The position numbers and the translations under genes were made by a program. Of a stretch of 64,000 nucleotides of DNA, positions 19,139-27,398 are shown piece by piece. The notes below the pieces were generated by a model that saw only the letters and a program-made list of their open reading frames with translations, was not told the DNA's origin and ran no database searches. Location: the NCBI RefSeq assembly GCF_020532645.1, contig NZ_JAJAUZ010000036.1:1-64000 (forward strand), in the 5' to 3' direction. Numbering within the stretch: position 1 is the stretch's first letter; the number at the start of each line of letters is the position of its first letter. This stretch comes from Streptomyces bambusae (GTDB taxonomy: Bacteria; Actinomycetota; Actinomycetes; Streptomycetales; Streptomycetaceae).

Positions 19139-19177
19139 TCCGGGCCCGACCTCCCGCCAGGGGGCCGGGCCCGGACC
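19139..19177 (-). terminator. Hairpin after the leftmost SDR gene
   Basis: CCGGGCCCG (19140-19148) pairs with CGGGCCCGG (ending 19174) across a 17-base loop, just past the end of the SDR operon on the minus strand. Confidence 0.55.
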
Positions 19178-19201
19178 CTGTCCGGCGGCGGGACGGCCCC
19201 G

Positions 19202-20113
19202 TCAGCGCGCGCCGTACACCGGCAGCGGCGGCTCGGACGTGGCGAGGAGGGCGGCGGCGGCCCGGCCGGCCTCCTCCGGCGTCCAGCGGGCGCCCTTGTC
19301 GGCGGTGGGTCCCGGCCGCCAGCCCTCCATGACGGTCAGCCGCCCGCCCTCCGTCTCGAAGACGCGGCCGGTCACTCCCGCGGAGGCGTCCGAGCCCAGC
19401 CAGACCACCAGCGGGGACACGTTCCCGGGTGCCATCGCGTCAAAGGCGCCCTCCTCGGCCGGCGCGGCCATCGTCTCGGCGAAGGTCTGCTCGGTCATCC
19501 GGGTACGGGCGGCCGGGGCGATCGCGTTGACCTGGACGCCGTAGCGGGCGGTCTCGGCGGCGGCCACCAGGGTCAGGCCGAGGATGCCGGCCTTCGCCGC
19601 GCTGTAGCTGCCCTGGCCGACCGAGCCGAGCAGCCCGGCCCCGGACGAGGTGTTCACGACCCGCGCCCGCACCGCGCGGCCCGCCTTCGCCTCGCCGCGC
19701 CAGTGCCGTACGGCCTCCCGCAACGGCAGGAAGTGGCCGCGCAGGTGGACCCGTACGACGGCGTCCCAGTCGTCCTCGTCCAGGTTGACGAGCATCCGGT
19801 CGCGCAGGAACCCGGCGTTGTTGACCAGCGTGTCGAGGCGCCCGAAGGCGTCGACGGCGCAGGCCACCAGTGAGGCGGCGCCCGCGGCGGTGGCGATGTC
19901 CCCGCCGTGGGCGACCGCCTCGCCGCCCTGCGCCCTGATCTCGGCGGCGACCTGCCCGGCCGGACTGTCGCCGGCGGCGGCCCCGTCGAGGCCCACGCCC
20001 AGGTCGTTGACGACCACCCGGGCGCCCTCGGCCGCGAACGCCAGCGCGTGGGCGCGGCCCAGGCCTCGGCCCGCGCCGGTCACGATCACGACCCGGCCTT
20101 CGGCCATTTTCAT
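19202..20113 (-). CDS. SDR family dehydrogenase of the KstR2-type regulon (Rv3548c-like)
   Basis: NAD(P)-dependent short-chain dehydrogenase, 303 residues. It has the cofactor motif TGAGRGLGRAHALAFAAEGARVVVNDLG, LVNNAGFLRD, and the catalytic set Ser (NTSSGAG), Tyr and Lys (YSAAKAG). The opening and the length resemble the SDR domain of peroxisomal multifunctional enzyme 2, which oxidises 3-hydroxyacyl-CoA, and Mycobacterium Rv3548c. It starts one base after the upstream SDR and reads away from echA20. Role in beta-oxidation of opened-ring sterol intermediates is inferred from position. Confidence 0.85.
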   Translation of the reverse strand: MKMAEGRVVIVTGAGRGLGRAHALAFAAEGARVVVNDLGVGLDGAAAGDSPAGQVAAEIRAQGGEAVAHGGDIATAAGAASLVACAVDAFGRLDTLVNNAGFLRDRMLVNLDEDDWDAVVRVHLRGHFLPLREAVRHWRGEAKAGRAVRARVVNTSSGAGLLGSVGQGSYSAAKAGILGLTLVAAAETARYGVQVNAIAPAARTRMTEQTFAETMAAPAEEGAFDAMAPGNVSPLVVWLGSDASAGVTGRVFETEGGRLTVMEGWRPGPTADKGARWTPEEAGRAAAALLATSEPPLPVYGAR

Positions 20114-20114
20114 G

Positions 20115-20948
20115 TCAGCTCTCCTTCGGCTCGCCGCCGGCGGGATCCGGCCCGCCGCGGCCGGTGCGATCGGTTCGGTCGGAGCGGTCGGTTCGGTCGG
20201 GGTTCGCGGCCGCCAGGAACGCCGGGCGTTCGCCGCCGCCGTGGACCAGCAGGCTCGACCCGCTGAGGTAGCCGGCCCGGTCGGAGGCGAGGAACACGGC
20301 AGCCTCCCCCACGTCGGCCGGTTCGGCCAGCCGCCCCAGCGGAACGGTCGCGGCGACCGCCGCCACCCCCGCCTCGTCCCCGTAGTGCAGGTGCGCGAGT
20401 TCGGTCCGCACCATGCCCAGGACCAGGGTGTTCACCCGGACCTGCGGGGCCCACTCGACGGCCATCGAGCGGGCCAGGCCCTCCAGTCCGGCCTTCGCGG
20501 CGCCGTAGGCGGCGGTGCCCGGGGACGGGCGGGTGCCGCTGACGCTGCCGATCATCAGGACCGAGCCGCGGGCCTCCCGCAGGTACGGGTAGGCGGCCAG
20601 CGAGGCCGTCAGCGGGGCGACCAGGTTGAGTTCGACCACCCGGGCGTGCCGGCGCGCGCCGCCCTCGCCGAGCAGCCGGTACGGGGTGCCGCCGGCGTTG
20701 TTGACCAGGCAGTCGAGGCGGCCGTGGCGGTCTGCGACCTCCCGGAAAAGGTCGTCGACGGCCTCGGGTTCGCGCAGGTCGACGGCCAGGTGGACGGCGG
20801 TGCGGCCGCCGGCGGCGACCGGTTCGTCCGGGGGTCTGCGGGCGCAGACGACGACCTCGGCGCCCGCGGCGAGGAACGCCCGGGCGATGCCGGCGCCGAC
20901 GCCCCGGGTGCCGCCGGTCACGACGGCGACCCTCCCGTCCAGCTCCAT
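20115..20948 (-). CDS. SDR family oxidoreductase of the KstR2-type regulon (Rv3549c-like)
   Basis: Short-chain dehydrogenase, 277 residues, with TGGTRGVGAGIARAFLAAGAEVV, LVNNAGG, and the catalytic Ser, Tyr and Lys (GSVSG, YGAAKAG). The C-terminal 30 residues are an Arg/Asp/Gly-rich extension. It is the first gene of a two-gene minus-strand operon divergent from echA20, and the operator-like palindrome lies between them. In Mycobacterium the gene at this position is Rv3549c. The precise CoA-ester or steroid substrate cannot be told from sequence. Confidence 0.85.
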   Translation of the reverse strand: MELDGRVAVVTGGTRGVGAGIARAFLAAGAEVVVCARRPPDEPVAAGGRTAVHLAVDLREPEAVDDLFREVADRHGRLDCLVNNAGGTPYRLLGEGGARRHARVVELNLVAPLTASLAAYPYLREARGSVLMIGSVSGTRPSPGTAAYGAAKAGLEGLARSMAVEWAPQVRVNTLVLGMVRTELAHLHYGDEAGVAAVAATVPLGRLAEPADVGEAAVFLASDRAGYLSGSSLLVHGGGERPAFLAAANPDRTDRSDRTDRTGRGGPDPAGGEPKES

Positions 20949-20968
20949 GGGCTGCTACCTTCCCGCCT

Positions 20969-20982
20969 AACAAATGTTTGGT
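20969..20982. promoter_or_regulatory. Predicted KstR2-type operator between the SDR pair and echA20
   Basis: AACAAATGTTTGGT matches 8 of the 10 fixed positions of the mycobacterial KstR2 motif AnCAAGnnCTTGnT, as I remember it, and differs from the second site at 30335-30348 (other strand) by one base. It lies in the divergent promoter region, so it should repress both directions. Confidence 0.7.
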
Positions 20983-21003
20983 GGAAAGGTAGCTGATCCT
21001 CTC

Positions 21004-21753
21004 ATGGGTGTCTCCACCTCCCGCCCGGACAAGGGCGTCGCGCTCGTCACCGTCGACTTCCCGCCCGTCAACGCCCTTCCCGTGCAGGGCTGGTACGACC
21101 TGGCCGACGCGGTCCGCGCCGCCGGCCGCGACCCCGAGGTGCGGTGCGTGGTGCTGGCCGCCGCGGGCCGCGGCTTCAACGCCGGGGTCGACATCAAGGA
21201 GATCCAGCGCGACCCCGGGCACGGCGCGCTGCTCGGCGCGAACCGGGGCTGCGCCGAGGCGTTCGCCGCGGTGTACGACTGCGAGGTGCCGGTGGTGGCC
21301 GCCGTGCAGGGCTTCTGCCTGGGCGGCGGGATCGGGCTGGTCGGCAATGCGGACGCGATCGTGGCGAGCGAGGACGCCGTGTTCGGGCTGCCGGAGCTGG
21401 ACCGCGGGGCGCTCGGTGCCGCCACCCACCTGGCCCGGCTGGTCCCTCCGCACCTGATGCGCGCCCTGTACTACACCTCCCGTACGGCGACGGCCGCCGA
21501 GCTGCACGCGCACGGGTCGGTGTGGCGGGTGGTGCCGCGGGCGGAGCTGGCGGGGGCGGCGCTGGGACTGGCGGCGGAGATCGCACAGAAGGACGGCTCC
21601 CTGATCCGGCTGGCCAAAGCGGCCATCAACGGCATCGACCCGGTGGACGTGCGGCGCAGCTACCGCTTCGAGCAGGGCTTCACCTTCGAGGCGAATCTCA
21701 GCGGGGCCGCCGACCGGATCCGCGACACGTTCGGGAAGGGGCAGGACGCGTGA
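21004..21753 (+). CDS. echA20: EchA20-like ring-opening hydrolase (crotonase family)
   Basis: Crotonase-fold enzyme, 249 residues. In Mycobacterium, EchA20 hydrolyses the D ring of the bicyclic HIP-derived CoA thioester. The match to Rv3550 recalled from memory is strong throughout: VTVDFPPVNALP, GRGFNAGVDIKEIQR, NRGCAEAFAAVYDCEVPVVAAVQGFCLGGGIGLVGNAD split over several conserved blocks, GLPELDRGALGAATHL and a C-terminal YRFEQGFTFEANL. ATG 21004 is chosen over 20974, which lies inside the operator palindrome. The next gene, ipdA, overlaps its stop (GTGA). Confidence 0.9.
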   Translation: MGVSTSRPDKGVALVTVDFPPVNALPVQGWYDLADAVRAAGRDPEVRCVVLAAAGRGFNAGVDIKEIQRDPGHGALLGANRGCAEAFAAVYDCEVPVVAAVQGFCLGGGIGLVGNADAIVASEDAVFGLPELDRGALGAATHLARLVPPHLMRALYYTSRTATAAELHAHGSVWRVVPRAELAGAALGLAAEIAQKDGSLIRLAKAAINGIDPVDVRRSYRFEQGFTFEANLSGAADRIRDTFGKGQDA

Positions 21754-22601
21754 CCGACAAGACCATGAGCGCCGACGAAGCCGTCGGGCGGCTGGCGAGC
21801 GGCATGACACTCGGGATCGGCGGCTGGGGCTCGCGGCGCAAGCCGATGGCCCTGGTGAGAGCACTGCTCCGCACCGAGATCACCGATCTCACCGTCGTGT
21901 CGTACGGCGGTCCGGACGTCGGGATGCTGGCGGCCGCGGGCCGGATCCGCCGGCTGGTCGCCCCGTTCGCGACGCTCGACTCGATCCCGCTGGAACCGCA
22001 CTTCAGGGCGGCCCGGGAACGCGGCGCGTTCGAGCTGACCGAGCTGGACGAGGCGATGTTCATGTGGGGGCTGCACGCGGCCGCGAACCGGCTGCCGTTC
22101 CTCCCCGTACGCGCCGCTCTCGGCTCAGACGTGCTGCGGGTCAACCCGCAGCTGCGCACCGTCACCTCTCCGTACGAGGACGGGGAGGAGTTCGTGGCGG
22201 CGCCCGCGCTGCGCCTGGACGCGGCGCTGGTCCACGTCAACCGGGCCGACCGGCTCGGCAACGGCCAGTACCTGGGCCCCGACCCGTACTTCGACGACCT
22301 GTTCTGCGAGGCCGCCGACGCCGCGTACCTGTCGTGCGAGCAGGTCGTGGAGACGGCCGAGCTGACGAAGGACGCGGCCCCGCAGACCCTGCTGGTGAGC
22401 CGGCACAGCGTCACCGGCGTCGTCGAGGCGCCGAACGGGGCGCACTTCACGTCCTGCGCGCCCGACCACGGCCGGGACGAGGCCTTCCAGAAGCTGTACG
22501 CCACCACCCCGTGGGCGGAGTTCGCCGGCCGGTTCCTGTCCGGGCCGGGCGAGCACGCCTACCAGTCCGCCGTCCGCGCCTGGCACGAGGAGCAGAAGTG
22601 A
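21750..22601 (+). CDS. ipdA: IpdA, alpha subunit of the COCHEA-CoA hydrolase
   Basis: Alpha subunit of the IpdAB enzyme, a member of the CoA-transferase superfamily that hydrolyses the last carbocyclic ring in sterol degradation instead of transferring CoA. The 283-residue chain contains GMTLGIGGWGSRRKPMAL, SYGGPDVGMLAAAGRI, and VNRADRLGNGQYLGPDPYFDD. It is followed at once by its partner ipdB through a GTGA overlap, and its length is close to Rv3551. A generic CoA-transferase role is less likely because of the full EchA20-IpdABC-FadA6 context. Confidence 0.9.
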   Translation: MTDKTMSADEAVGRLASGMTLGIGGWGSRRKPMALVRALLRTEITDLTVVSYGGPDVGMLAAAGRIRRLVAPFATLDSIPLEPHFRAARERGAFELTELDEAMFMWGLHAAANRLPFLPVRAALGSDVLRVNPQLRTVTSPYEDGEEFVAAPALRLDAALVHVNRADRLGNGQYLGPDPYFDDLFCEAADAAYLSCEQVVETAELTKDAAPQTLLVSRHSVTGVVEAPNGAHFTSCAPDHGRDEAFQKLYATTPWAEFAGRFLSGPGEHAYQSAVRAWHEEQK

Positions 22602-23371
22602 CCGTTCTTCCGTCCGCGGCCGAGGGGTCCGCGGCCCTGCCGCCCGTGACCCGGGCCGAGTACTGCGTGGTGGCGTGCGCCGAGGCCTGGCGGGGTGACG
22701 GCGAGGTGCTGGCCAGTCCGATGGGGCTGATCCCGTCGTTCGGCGCCCGCCTGGCCAAGCGGACCTTCGCCCCGGACCTGCTGCTGACCGACGGCGAGGC
22801 GATTCTGGTCGGGCTCGACGGCACGGTCGAGGGCTGGCTGCCGTACCGGCGGCACCTGGCGATGGTCACCGGCGGCCGGCGGCACGTGATGATGGGCGCC
22901 AGCCAGATCGACCGGTACGGAAACCAGAACATCTCGTGCATCGGGTCCTGGGAGCGGCCGTCCCGGCAGCTGCTGGGGGTCCGGGGGGCGCCGGCGAACA
23001 CCCTGAACAATCCGGTGAGTTACTGGATCCCGCGGCATTCGCCCCGGGTGTTCGTGGACCGGGTCGACCTGGTGTGCGGGGTGGGGTACGACCGGGCGGC
23101 CGGGCTGGGGCCGCAGGGTGCCCGGTACCACCGGCTGCCGCGGGTGGTCAGCAATCTGGGGGTGTTCGACTTCGAGACGCCGGACCGGCGGATGCGGCTG
23201 GTGTCGGTGCACCCGGGGGTGGATGTGGCCGAGGTGGTGGCGGCGACCGGGTTCGACCTCGTCATCGGTGCGCAGGTGCCCCTCACGCGGGAGCCCGCGG
23301 CGGACGAGCTTCGGCTGATCCGCGAGGTGGTCGACCCGCAGGGGCTGCGCGAGCGTGAGGTGCCGGCCTGA
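22598..23371 (+). CDS. ipdB: IpdB, beta subunit of the COCHEA-CoA hydrolase
   Basis: Beta subunit of IpdAB, 257 residues. Typical blocks are TRAEYCVVACAEAWRGDGEVLASPMGLIP, VTGGRRHVMMGASQIDRYGNQN split over two segments, and YRLPRVVSNLGVFDF-like HRLPRVVSNLGVFDF. GTG 22598 overlaps the ipdA stop and its own stop overlaps the ipdC start (TGATG). The heterodimer is thus probably made stoichiometrically. Assignment rests on family resemblance to Rv3552 and on gene order. Confidence 0.9.
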   Translation: MTVLPSAAEGSAALPPVTRAEYCVVACAEAWRGDGEVLASPMGLIPSFGARLAKRTFAPDLLLTDGEAILVGLDGTVEGWLPYRRHLAMVTGGRRHVMMGASQIDRYGNQNISCIGSWERPSRQLLGVRGAPANTLNNPVSYWIPRHSPRVFVDRVDLVCGVGYDRAAGLGPQGARYHRLPRVVSNLGVFDFETPDRRMRLVSVHPGVDVAEVVAATGFDLVIGAQVPLTREPAADELRLIREVVDPQGLREREVPA

Positions 23372-24489
23372 TGGCGGGCGGGCCGGGCGGAACGGGCGGG
23401 GCGGGCGGGCCGGGCGGGCCGCCGGTGCCCGTGGTCGAGACGGCGTTCACCAAGCTGGTCGGGGTCGTGCACCCGGTCGTGCAGACCGGGATGGGCTGGG
23501 TGGCCGGCCCCCGGCTGGTGTCGGCGGCGGCGAACGCCGGGGCGCTGGGCGTGCTGGCCTCCGCGACGATGACGCCGGCGCAGCTGCGGTCGGCGGTGCG
23601 CGAGGTGAAGTCGCGTACGGACGCGCCGTTCGGGGTGAACCTGCGGGCGGACGCCGCCGATGCGGCGGAGCGGGTGCGGATCGTGGTCGACGAGGGGGTG
23701 CGGGTCGCGTCGTTCGCGCTGGCGCCGTCGCGGGAGCTGATCGCGCGGCTCAAGGACGCGGGGGTGGTGGTGATCCCGTCGGTCGGGGCGCGCCGGCACG
23801 CGGAGAAGGTCGCGGCGTGGGGCGCGGATGCGGTGGTGGTGCAGGGCGGGGAGGGCGGCGGGCACACCGGGGAGGTGGCGACGACCGTGCTGCTGCCGCA
23901 GGTGGTGGACGCCGTGGACATCCCGGTGGTGGCGGCGGGCGGCTTCCACGACGGGCGGGGGCTGGTGGCGGCGCTGGCGTACGGGGCGGCGGGGGTCGCG
24001 ATGGGGACGCGGTTCCTGCTGACGTCGGACTCGACGGTGCCGGACGCGGTCAAGGCCCGGTACCTGGCGGCGTCGGTGAAGGACGTGACGGTGACGACGG
24101 CGGTGGACGGACTGCCGCACCGGATGCTGCGGACCGAGCTGGTGGCGTCCCTGGAACGGTCCGGGCGGGCGGCGTCGCTGCTGCGGGCGGTGCGGCACGC
24201 GGCCGCGTTCCGCCGGATCTCCGGGACGGGCTGGTCGCAGATGGTGCGCGACGGGCTCGCGATGAAGCACGGCAAGGACCTGTCCTGGAGCCAGGTCCTG
24301 CTCGCCGCGAACACCCCGATGCTCCTCAAAGCGTCCATGGTCGAGGGCCGTACGGACCTCGGAATCATGGCATCCGGCCAGGTCGCGGGCGTGATCGAAG
24401 ACCTTCCGTCGTGTGCGGAGCTGGTCGCCCGGGTGATGGCCGAGGCACAGCAGGCAATGGACGGGCTGCCAAGGAGGCATGAGACATGA
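23371..24489 (+). CDS. ipdC: IpdC, flavin-dependent oxidoreductase (nitronate monooxygenase fold)
   Basis: FMN-dependent enzyme of the nitronate monooxygenase/enoyl reductase fold, 372 residues. Characteristic blocks are HPVVQTGMGWVAGPRLVSAAANAGALGVLAS split at the N-terminus, the phosphate-binding QGGEGGGHTGEVATTVLLP, and AAGGFHDGRGLVAALAYGAAGV. In Mycobacterium the homologue Rv3553 acts on a hydroxylated HIP-CoA intermediate before ring opening. The first 20 residues are a Gly-rich extension. The stop overlaps the start of the tyrosine-phosphatase gene. Confidence 0.88.
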   Translation: MAGGPGGTGGAGGPGGPPVPVVETAFTKLVGVVHPVVQTGMGWVAGPRLVSAAANAGALGVLASATMTPAQLRSAVREVKSRTDAPFGVNLRADAADAAERVRIVVDEGVRVASFALAPSRELIARLKDAGVVVIPSVGARRHAEKVAAWGADAVVVQGGEGGGHTGEVATTVLLPQVVDAVDIPVVAAGGFHDGRGLVAALAYGAAGVAMGTRFLLTSDSTVPDAVKARYLAASVKDVTVTTAVDGLPHRMLRTELVASLERSGRAASLLRAVRHAAAFRRISGTGWSQMVRDGLAMKHGKDLSWSQVLLAANTPMLLKASMVEGRTDLGIMASGQVAGVIEDLPSCAELVARVMAEAQQAMDGLPRRHET

Positions 24490-25427
24490 GCCGTGTGCGA
24501 AGAGCGGGACTGCGGGCGGGGGTGGCCGGGGCGGTGCTCGCCGCGCTGGCCGTTGCGGTGGTGCCGGCGGGGGCGGCGGCCGCGCCGCTGCGGCCGGCTG
24601 CGGCCGGTGACGCGGCGGCGGCCGGGTACGGCACCGCTGCGATCCGGCAGATACCGCTGCAGGGGGCGGTCAACGTACGCGACCTGGGCGGGTACCGGAC
24701 GTACACCGGGGGGCAGGTGCGGCAGGGGCTGGTGTACCGGTCGGACGCGCTCGGCAAGGTGACGGACGCCGACGTCGCCACCCTGGCGGGGCTGGGGCTG
24801 CGGAAGGTGGTCGACTTCCGGATCCCGATGGAGGTGCAGTACGACGGCGCGGACCGGCTGCCGGGCGGGCTGGCGGCGACCTCGCGTCCGGTGAGCGATC
24901 TGGGGCTGTTCGGGACGCTGGTCCAGGTGATCTCGGCGGGCGATCCGGCGAAGCAGGAGGCGATGCTGGGCAATGGCAAGGCCGAGGCGTACATGCGGGA
25001 CATCTACCGCACGTTCGTCACGGACGCCGGGAACCGGGCGCAGTTCGCCGCGACGCTGCGGGATCTGGCGGACGGGTCGGGGCCGCTGCTGTTCCACTGC
25101 ACGTCGGGGAAGGACCGGACGGGGTGGCTGTCGTACGTGCTGCTGCGGGCGCTGGCGGTTCCGGAGGCGACGGCGGCGCAGGACTACCTGGCGTCGAACG
25201 GGTTCCGGGCGGCGTATGACGCGCGGGTCCGGGAGGGGCTGCGCCAGTCCGGGCGCATGCAGAACCCCGACCTCCTGATCCCGCTCCAGGAAGTCCGCCA
25301 GGACTATCTGGACGCGGCGACGTCCCAACTGGCGGCCTCGTACGGCACGTTCTACGCGTACCTCCGCGACGGGCTGGGCCTGGATCTGGCGACCCTGTCC
25401 CGCCTCCAGTCGCGCCTGGTCCGCTAG
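24486..25427 (+). CDS. Secreted dual-specificity tyrosine phosphatase (PtpB-like)
   Basis: A 313-residue protein with a Sec signal peptide (about 1-33, ending PAGAAAAP) and a tyrosine/serine phosphatase domain. The P-loop is HCTSGKDRTGW with Cys205 and Arg211, and the N-terminal NVRDLGGYRTYTGGQVRQG is typical of the MptpB family (protein and phosphoinositide phosphatases secreted by mycobacteria). The ATG overlaps the ipdC stop (ATGA), so it is translated with the sterol genes. Whether it serves sterol uptake, dephosphorylates a nutrient or is only co-transcribed is unknown. Confidence 0.88.
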   Translation: MSRVRRAGLRAGVAGAVLAALAVAVVPAGAAAAPLRPAAAGDAAAAGYGTAAIRQIPLQGAVNVRDLGGYRTYTGGQVRQGLVYRSDALGKVTDADVATLAGLGLRKVVDFRIPMEVQYDGADRLPGGLAATSRPVSDLGLFGTLVQVISAGDPAKQEAMLGNGKAEAYMRDIYRTFVTDAGNRAQFAATLRDLADGSGPLLFHCTSGKDRTGWLSYVLLRALAVPEATAAQDYLASNGFRAAYDARVREGLRQSGRMQNPDLLIPLQEVRQDYLDAATSQLAASYGTFYAYLRDGLGLDLATLSRLQSRLVR

Positions 25428-25485
25428 GGCTCCCCGGGGGATCCGGCCCCGGACCCCCGCGCCTCGATCGCCGGCGGGGCCGGAT
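25428..25485. repeat. Dispersed GC-rich intergenic repeat, short copy
   Basis: CCCCGGACCCCCGCGCCTCG followed by ATCGCCGGCGGGGCC matches the core of the longer elements at 32531, 36606 and 54861. It lies after the phosphatase gene. Confidence 0.6.
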
Positions 25486-25489
25486 TCTG

Positions 25490-25525
25490 CCCGCCGGGTC
25501 GGCGTGTGACGGCCGACCCGGCGGG
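25490..25525. terminator. Bidirectional terminator between the phosphatase and helicase genes
   Basis: CCCGCCGGGTCGGC pairs perfectly with GCCGACCCGGCGGG across eight bases, between two convergent genes. Confidence 0.8.
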
Positions 25526-25543
25526 GCACTTCAGGCCCCGGGG

Positions 25544-27058
25544 TCAGGACGGGCGGCGGCCGGATCCCTGACGGCGGGGCTGCGGGGTGGTGGTGCCGGC
25601 GGCGCGGGGACGGCGGGTGCGGGTGCCGCCCGTCGCCTCCGGCTTGGCGGCGCCGGAACCCCGGCGCGAGCGCGACCCCGGCTTCGACTTCGGCTTCGCC
25701 GGCGCGGCCGGCTGCGGCACGTCTATGACGACCGGCACGCCGGACGGCTCGCGGGCGCCCGTCAGCCGCGCCAGCTCCTCGTCCGAGGACCGGATCTGCG
25801 CGGTCCGCGGGCTGATGCCCGCGTCGGACATCAGCCGGCCCATGTCCCGCTTCTGGTCCGGCAGGACCAGCGTGACGACGCTGCCCGACTCGCCCGCACG
25901 GGCCGTACGCCCGCCCCGGTGCAGGTAGTCCTTGTGGTCGGTCGGCGGGTCCACGTTGACGACGAGGTCGAGGTCGTCGATGTGGATGCCGCGCGCCGCG
26001 ACGTTGGTCGCGATCAGCGCGGTGACCTGACCGTTCTTGAACTGGTCGAGCGTCCGGTTGCGCTGCGGCTGGGACCGCCCGCCGTGCAGGCCGGAGGCCC
26101 GTACGCCGCTGGCGAGCAGCCGCTTGACCAGCCGGTCCACCGACCGCTTGGTGTCCAGGAACATGATCACGCGGCCGTCGCGCGCGGCGATCCGGGTGGT
26201 GACGGCCTTCTTGTCGGTCTCGTCGAGCACGTACAGCACGTGGTGCTCCATGGTCACGACGGCTCCGGCGGACGGGTCCACCGAGTGCGTGACGGGGTCC
26301 ACCAGGAACTGCTTGACGAGCTTGTCGACGTTCTTGTCGAGCGTCGCGGAGAACAGCAGCCGCTGCCCGCCCTCCTGCACCTGCTTCAGCAGTGCGGTGA
26401 CCTGCGGCAGGAAACCCATGTCGGTCATCTGGTCGGCCTCGTCGAGGACCGTGATCGCGACCTGGGAGAGGGTGACGTCGCCGCGGTCGATGAGGTCCTT
26501 GAGCCGGCCGGGCGTGGCGACGAGCACCTCGGCCCCGCGGCCGAGGGCGGCGGACTGCCGGTTGATCGACATGCCGCCGACGACGGTCGCGATCCGCAGC
26601 TGGACGGAGGTCGCGTACGGGCTGAGCGCGTCGGTGACCTGCTGGGCGAGCTCGCGGGTCGGGACGAGGACCAGGGCCAGCGGGGCGCGCGGCTCGGCGC
26701 GGCGGCCGGCGGTACGGGCGAGCAGCGCCAGCCCGAAGGCGAGGGTCTTGCCGGATCCGGTGCGGCCGCGGCCGAGCAGGTCGCGGCCGGCGAGGGAGTT
26801 CGGGAGGGTGGCGGCCTGGATCGGGAAGGGCTCGGTGACGTCCTGGGCTGCGAGGGTCTTCAGCAGCGCGGCCGGCATGTCCAGGTCCTCGAAGGAGGCG
26901 ACCGGGGGCAGGGCGGGCGTCAGGGTCTCCGGCATGGTGAATTCCTGGGGCCGTGCCACGGCCTTGGGGCGGCCGGCGGCGGCCTTCGGGCGCCCCTGGG
27001 CGGCGCCCCGGTTGCGGCCGGGCCGGCGGGGGGCACGGGCGGAGCTGGAGCTGGTCAT
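25544..27058 (-). CDS. DEAD-box ATP-dependent RNA helicase
   Basis: Cold-shock and RNA-remodelling type helicase, 504 residues. The motifs are complete: Q-motif region (PFPIQAATLP), I (GRTGSGKT), Ia (VPTRELAQQV), Ib (TPGRLKDLI), II (DEAD), III (SAT), IV (IMFLDTK), V (ATNVAARGIHIDDLDLVVN) and VI (HRGGRTARAG). Basic, low-complexity tails flank the core: about 50 residues at the N-terminus and 80 at the C-terminus, likely RNA-binding. Start 27058 has a strong AGGAGGG upstream. It lies next to a cold-shock gene on the same strand, though a hairpin separates them. Confidence 0.94.
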   Translation of the reverse strand: MTSSSSARAPRRPGRNRGAAQGRPKAAAGRPKAVARPQEFTMPETLTPALPPVASFEDLDMPAALLKTLAAQDVTEPFPIQAATLPNSLAGRDLLGRGRTGSGKTLAFGLALLARTAGRRAEPRAPLALVLVPTRELAQQVTDALSPYATSVQLRIATVVGGMSINRQSAALGRGAEVLVATPGRLKDLIDRGDVTLSQVAITVLDEADQMTDMGFLPQVTALLKQVQEGGQRLLFSATLDKNVDKLVKQFLVDPVTHSVDPSAGAVVTMEHHVLYVLDETDKKAVTTRIAARDGRVIMFLDTKRSVDRLVKRLLASGVRASGLHGGRSQPQRNRTLDQFKNGQVTALIATNVAARGIHIDDLDLVVNVDPPTDHKDYLHRGGRTARAGESGSVVTLVLPDQKRDMGRLMSDAGISPRTAQIRSSDEELARLTGAREPSGVPVVIDVPQPAAPAKPKSKPGSRSRRGSGAAKPEATGGTRTRRPRAAGTTTPQPRRQGSGRRPS

Positions 27059-27100
27059 GCGGAGACGCCCTCCTGAGTGGCGGTCAGACAAACAGCGCAA

Positions 27101-27134
27101 ACCGGGGCCCGCACCGAGAGGTGCGGGCCCCGGT
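27101..27134 (-). terminator. Terminator of the cold-shock gene
   Basis: A perfect 14-bp stem (ACCGGGGCCCGCAC with its complement) with a six-base loop follows the csp gene on the minus strand, just before the helicase start. Confidence 0.8.
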
Positions 27135-27148
27135 TCTGCGATGAGCGA

Positions 27149-27352
27149 TCAGGCGGGGAGGATGTTCTCCGCCTGGGGGCCCTTCTGGCCCTGCGTGACG
27201 TCGAAGGTCACCTTCTGGCCCTCGTGGAGCTCACGGAAGCCCTGGGTGGCGATGTTCGAGTAGTGGGCGAAGACGTCCGGGCCGCCACCCTCCTGCTCGA
27301 TGAAGCCGAAGCCCTTCTCCGAGTTGAACCACTTCACGGTGCCGTTGGCCAT
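27149..27352 (-). CDS. Cold-shock protein, CspA family
   Basis: A 67-residue single-stranded nucleic-acid chaperone. RNP1 (KGFGFI) and RNP2 (VFAHYS) are intact in MANGTVKWFNSEKGFGFIEQ and GGGPDVFAHYSNI. The start at 27352 gives the standard family N-terminus. A long leader of at least 130 bases upstream carries a hairpin followed by a T-rich stretch on the coding strand, typical of structure-controlled cold-shock mRNAs. Confidence 0.96.
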   Translation of the reverse strand: MANGTVKWFNSEKGFGFIEQEGGGPDVFAHYSNIATQGFRELHEGQKVTFDVTQGQKGPQAENILPA

Positions 27353-27398
27353 AACAATCTCCATAACAAGGTGAGGGGCCCCATCCGGAGAATGCCGG

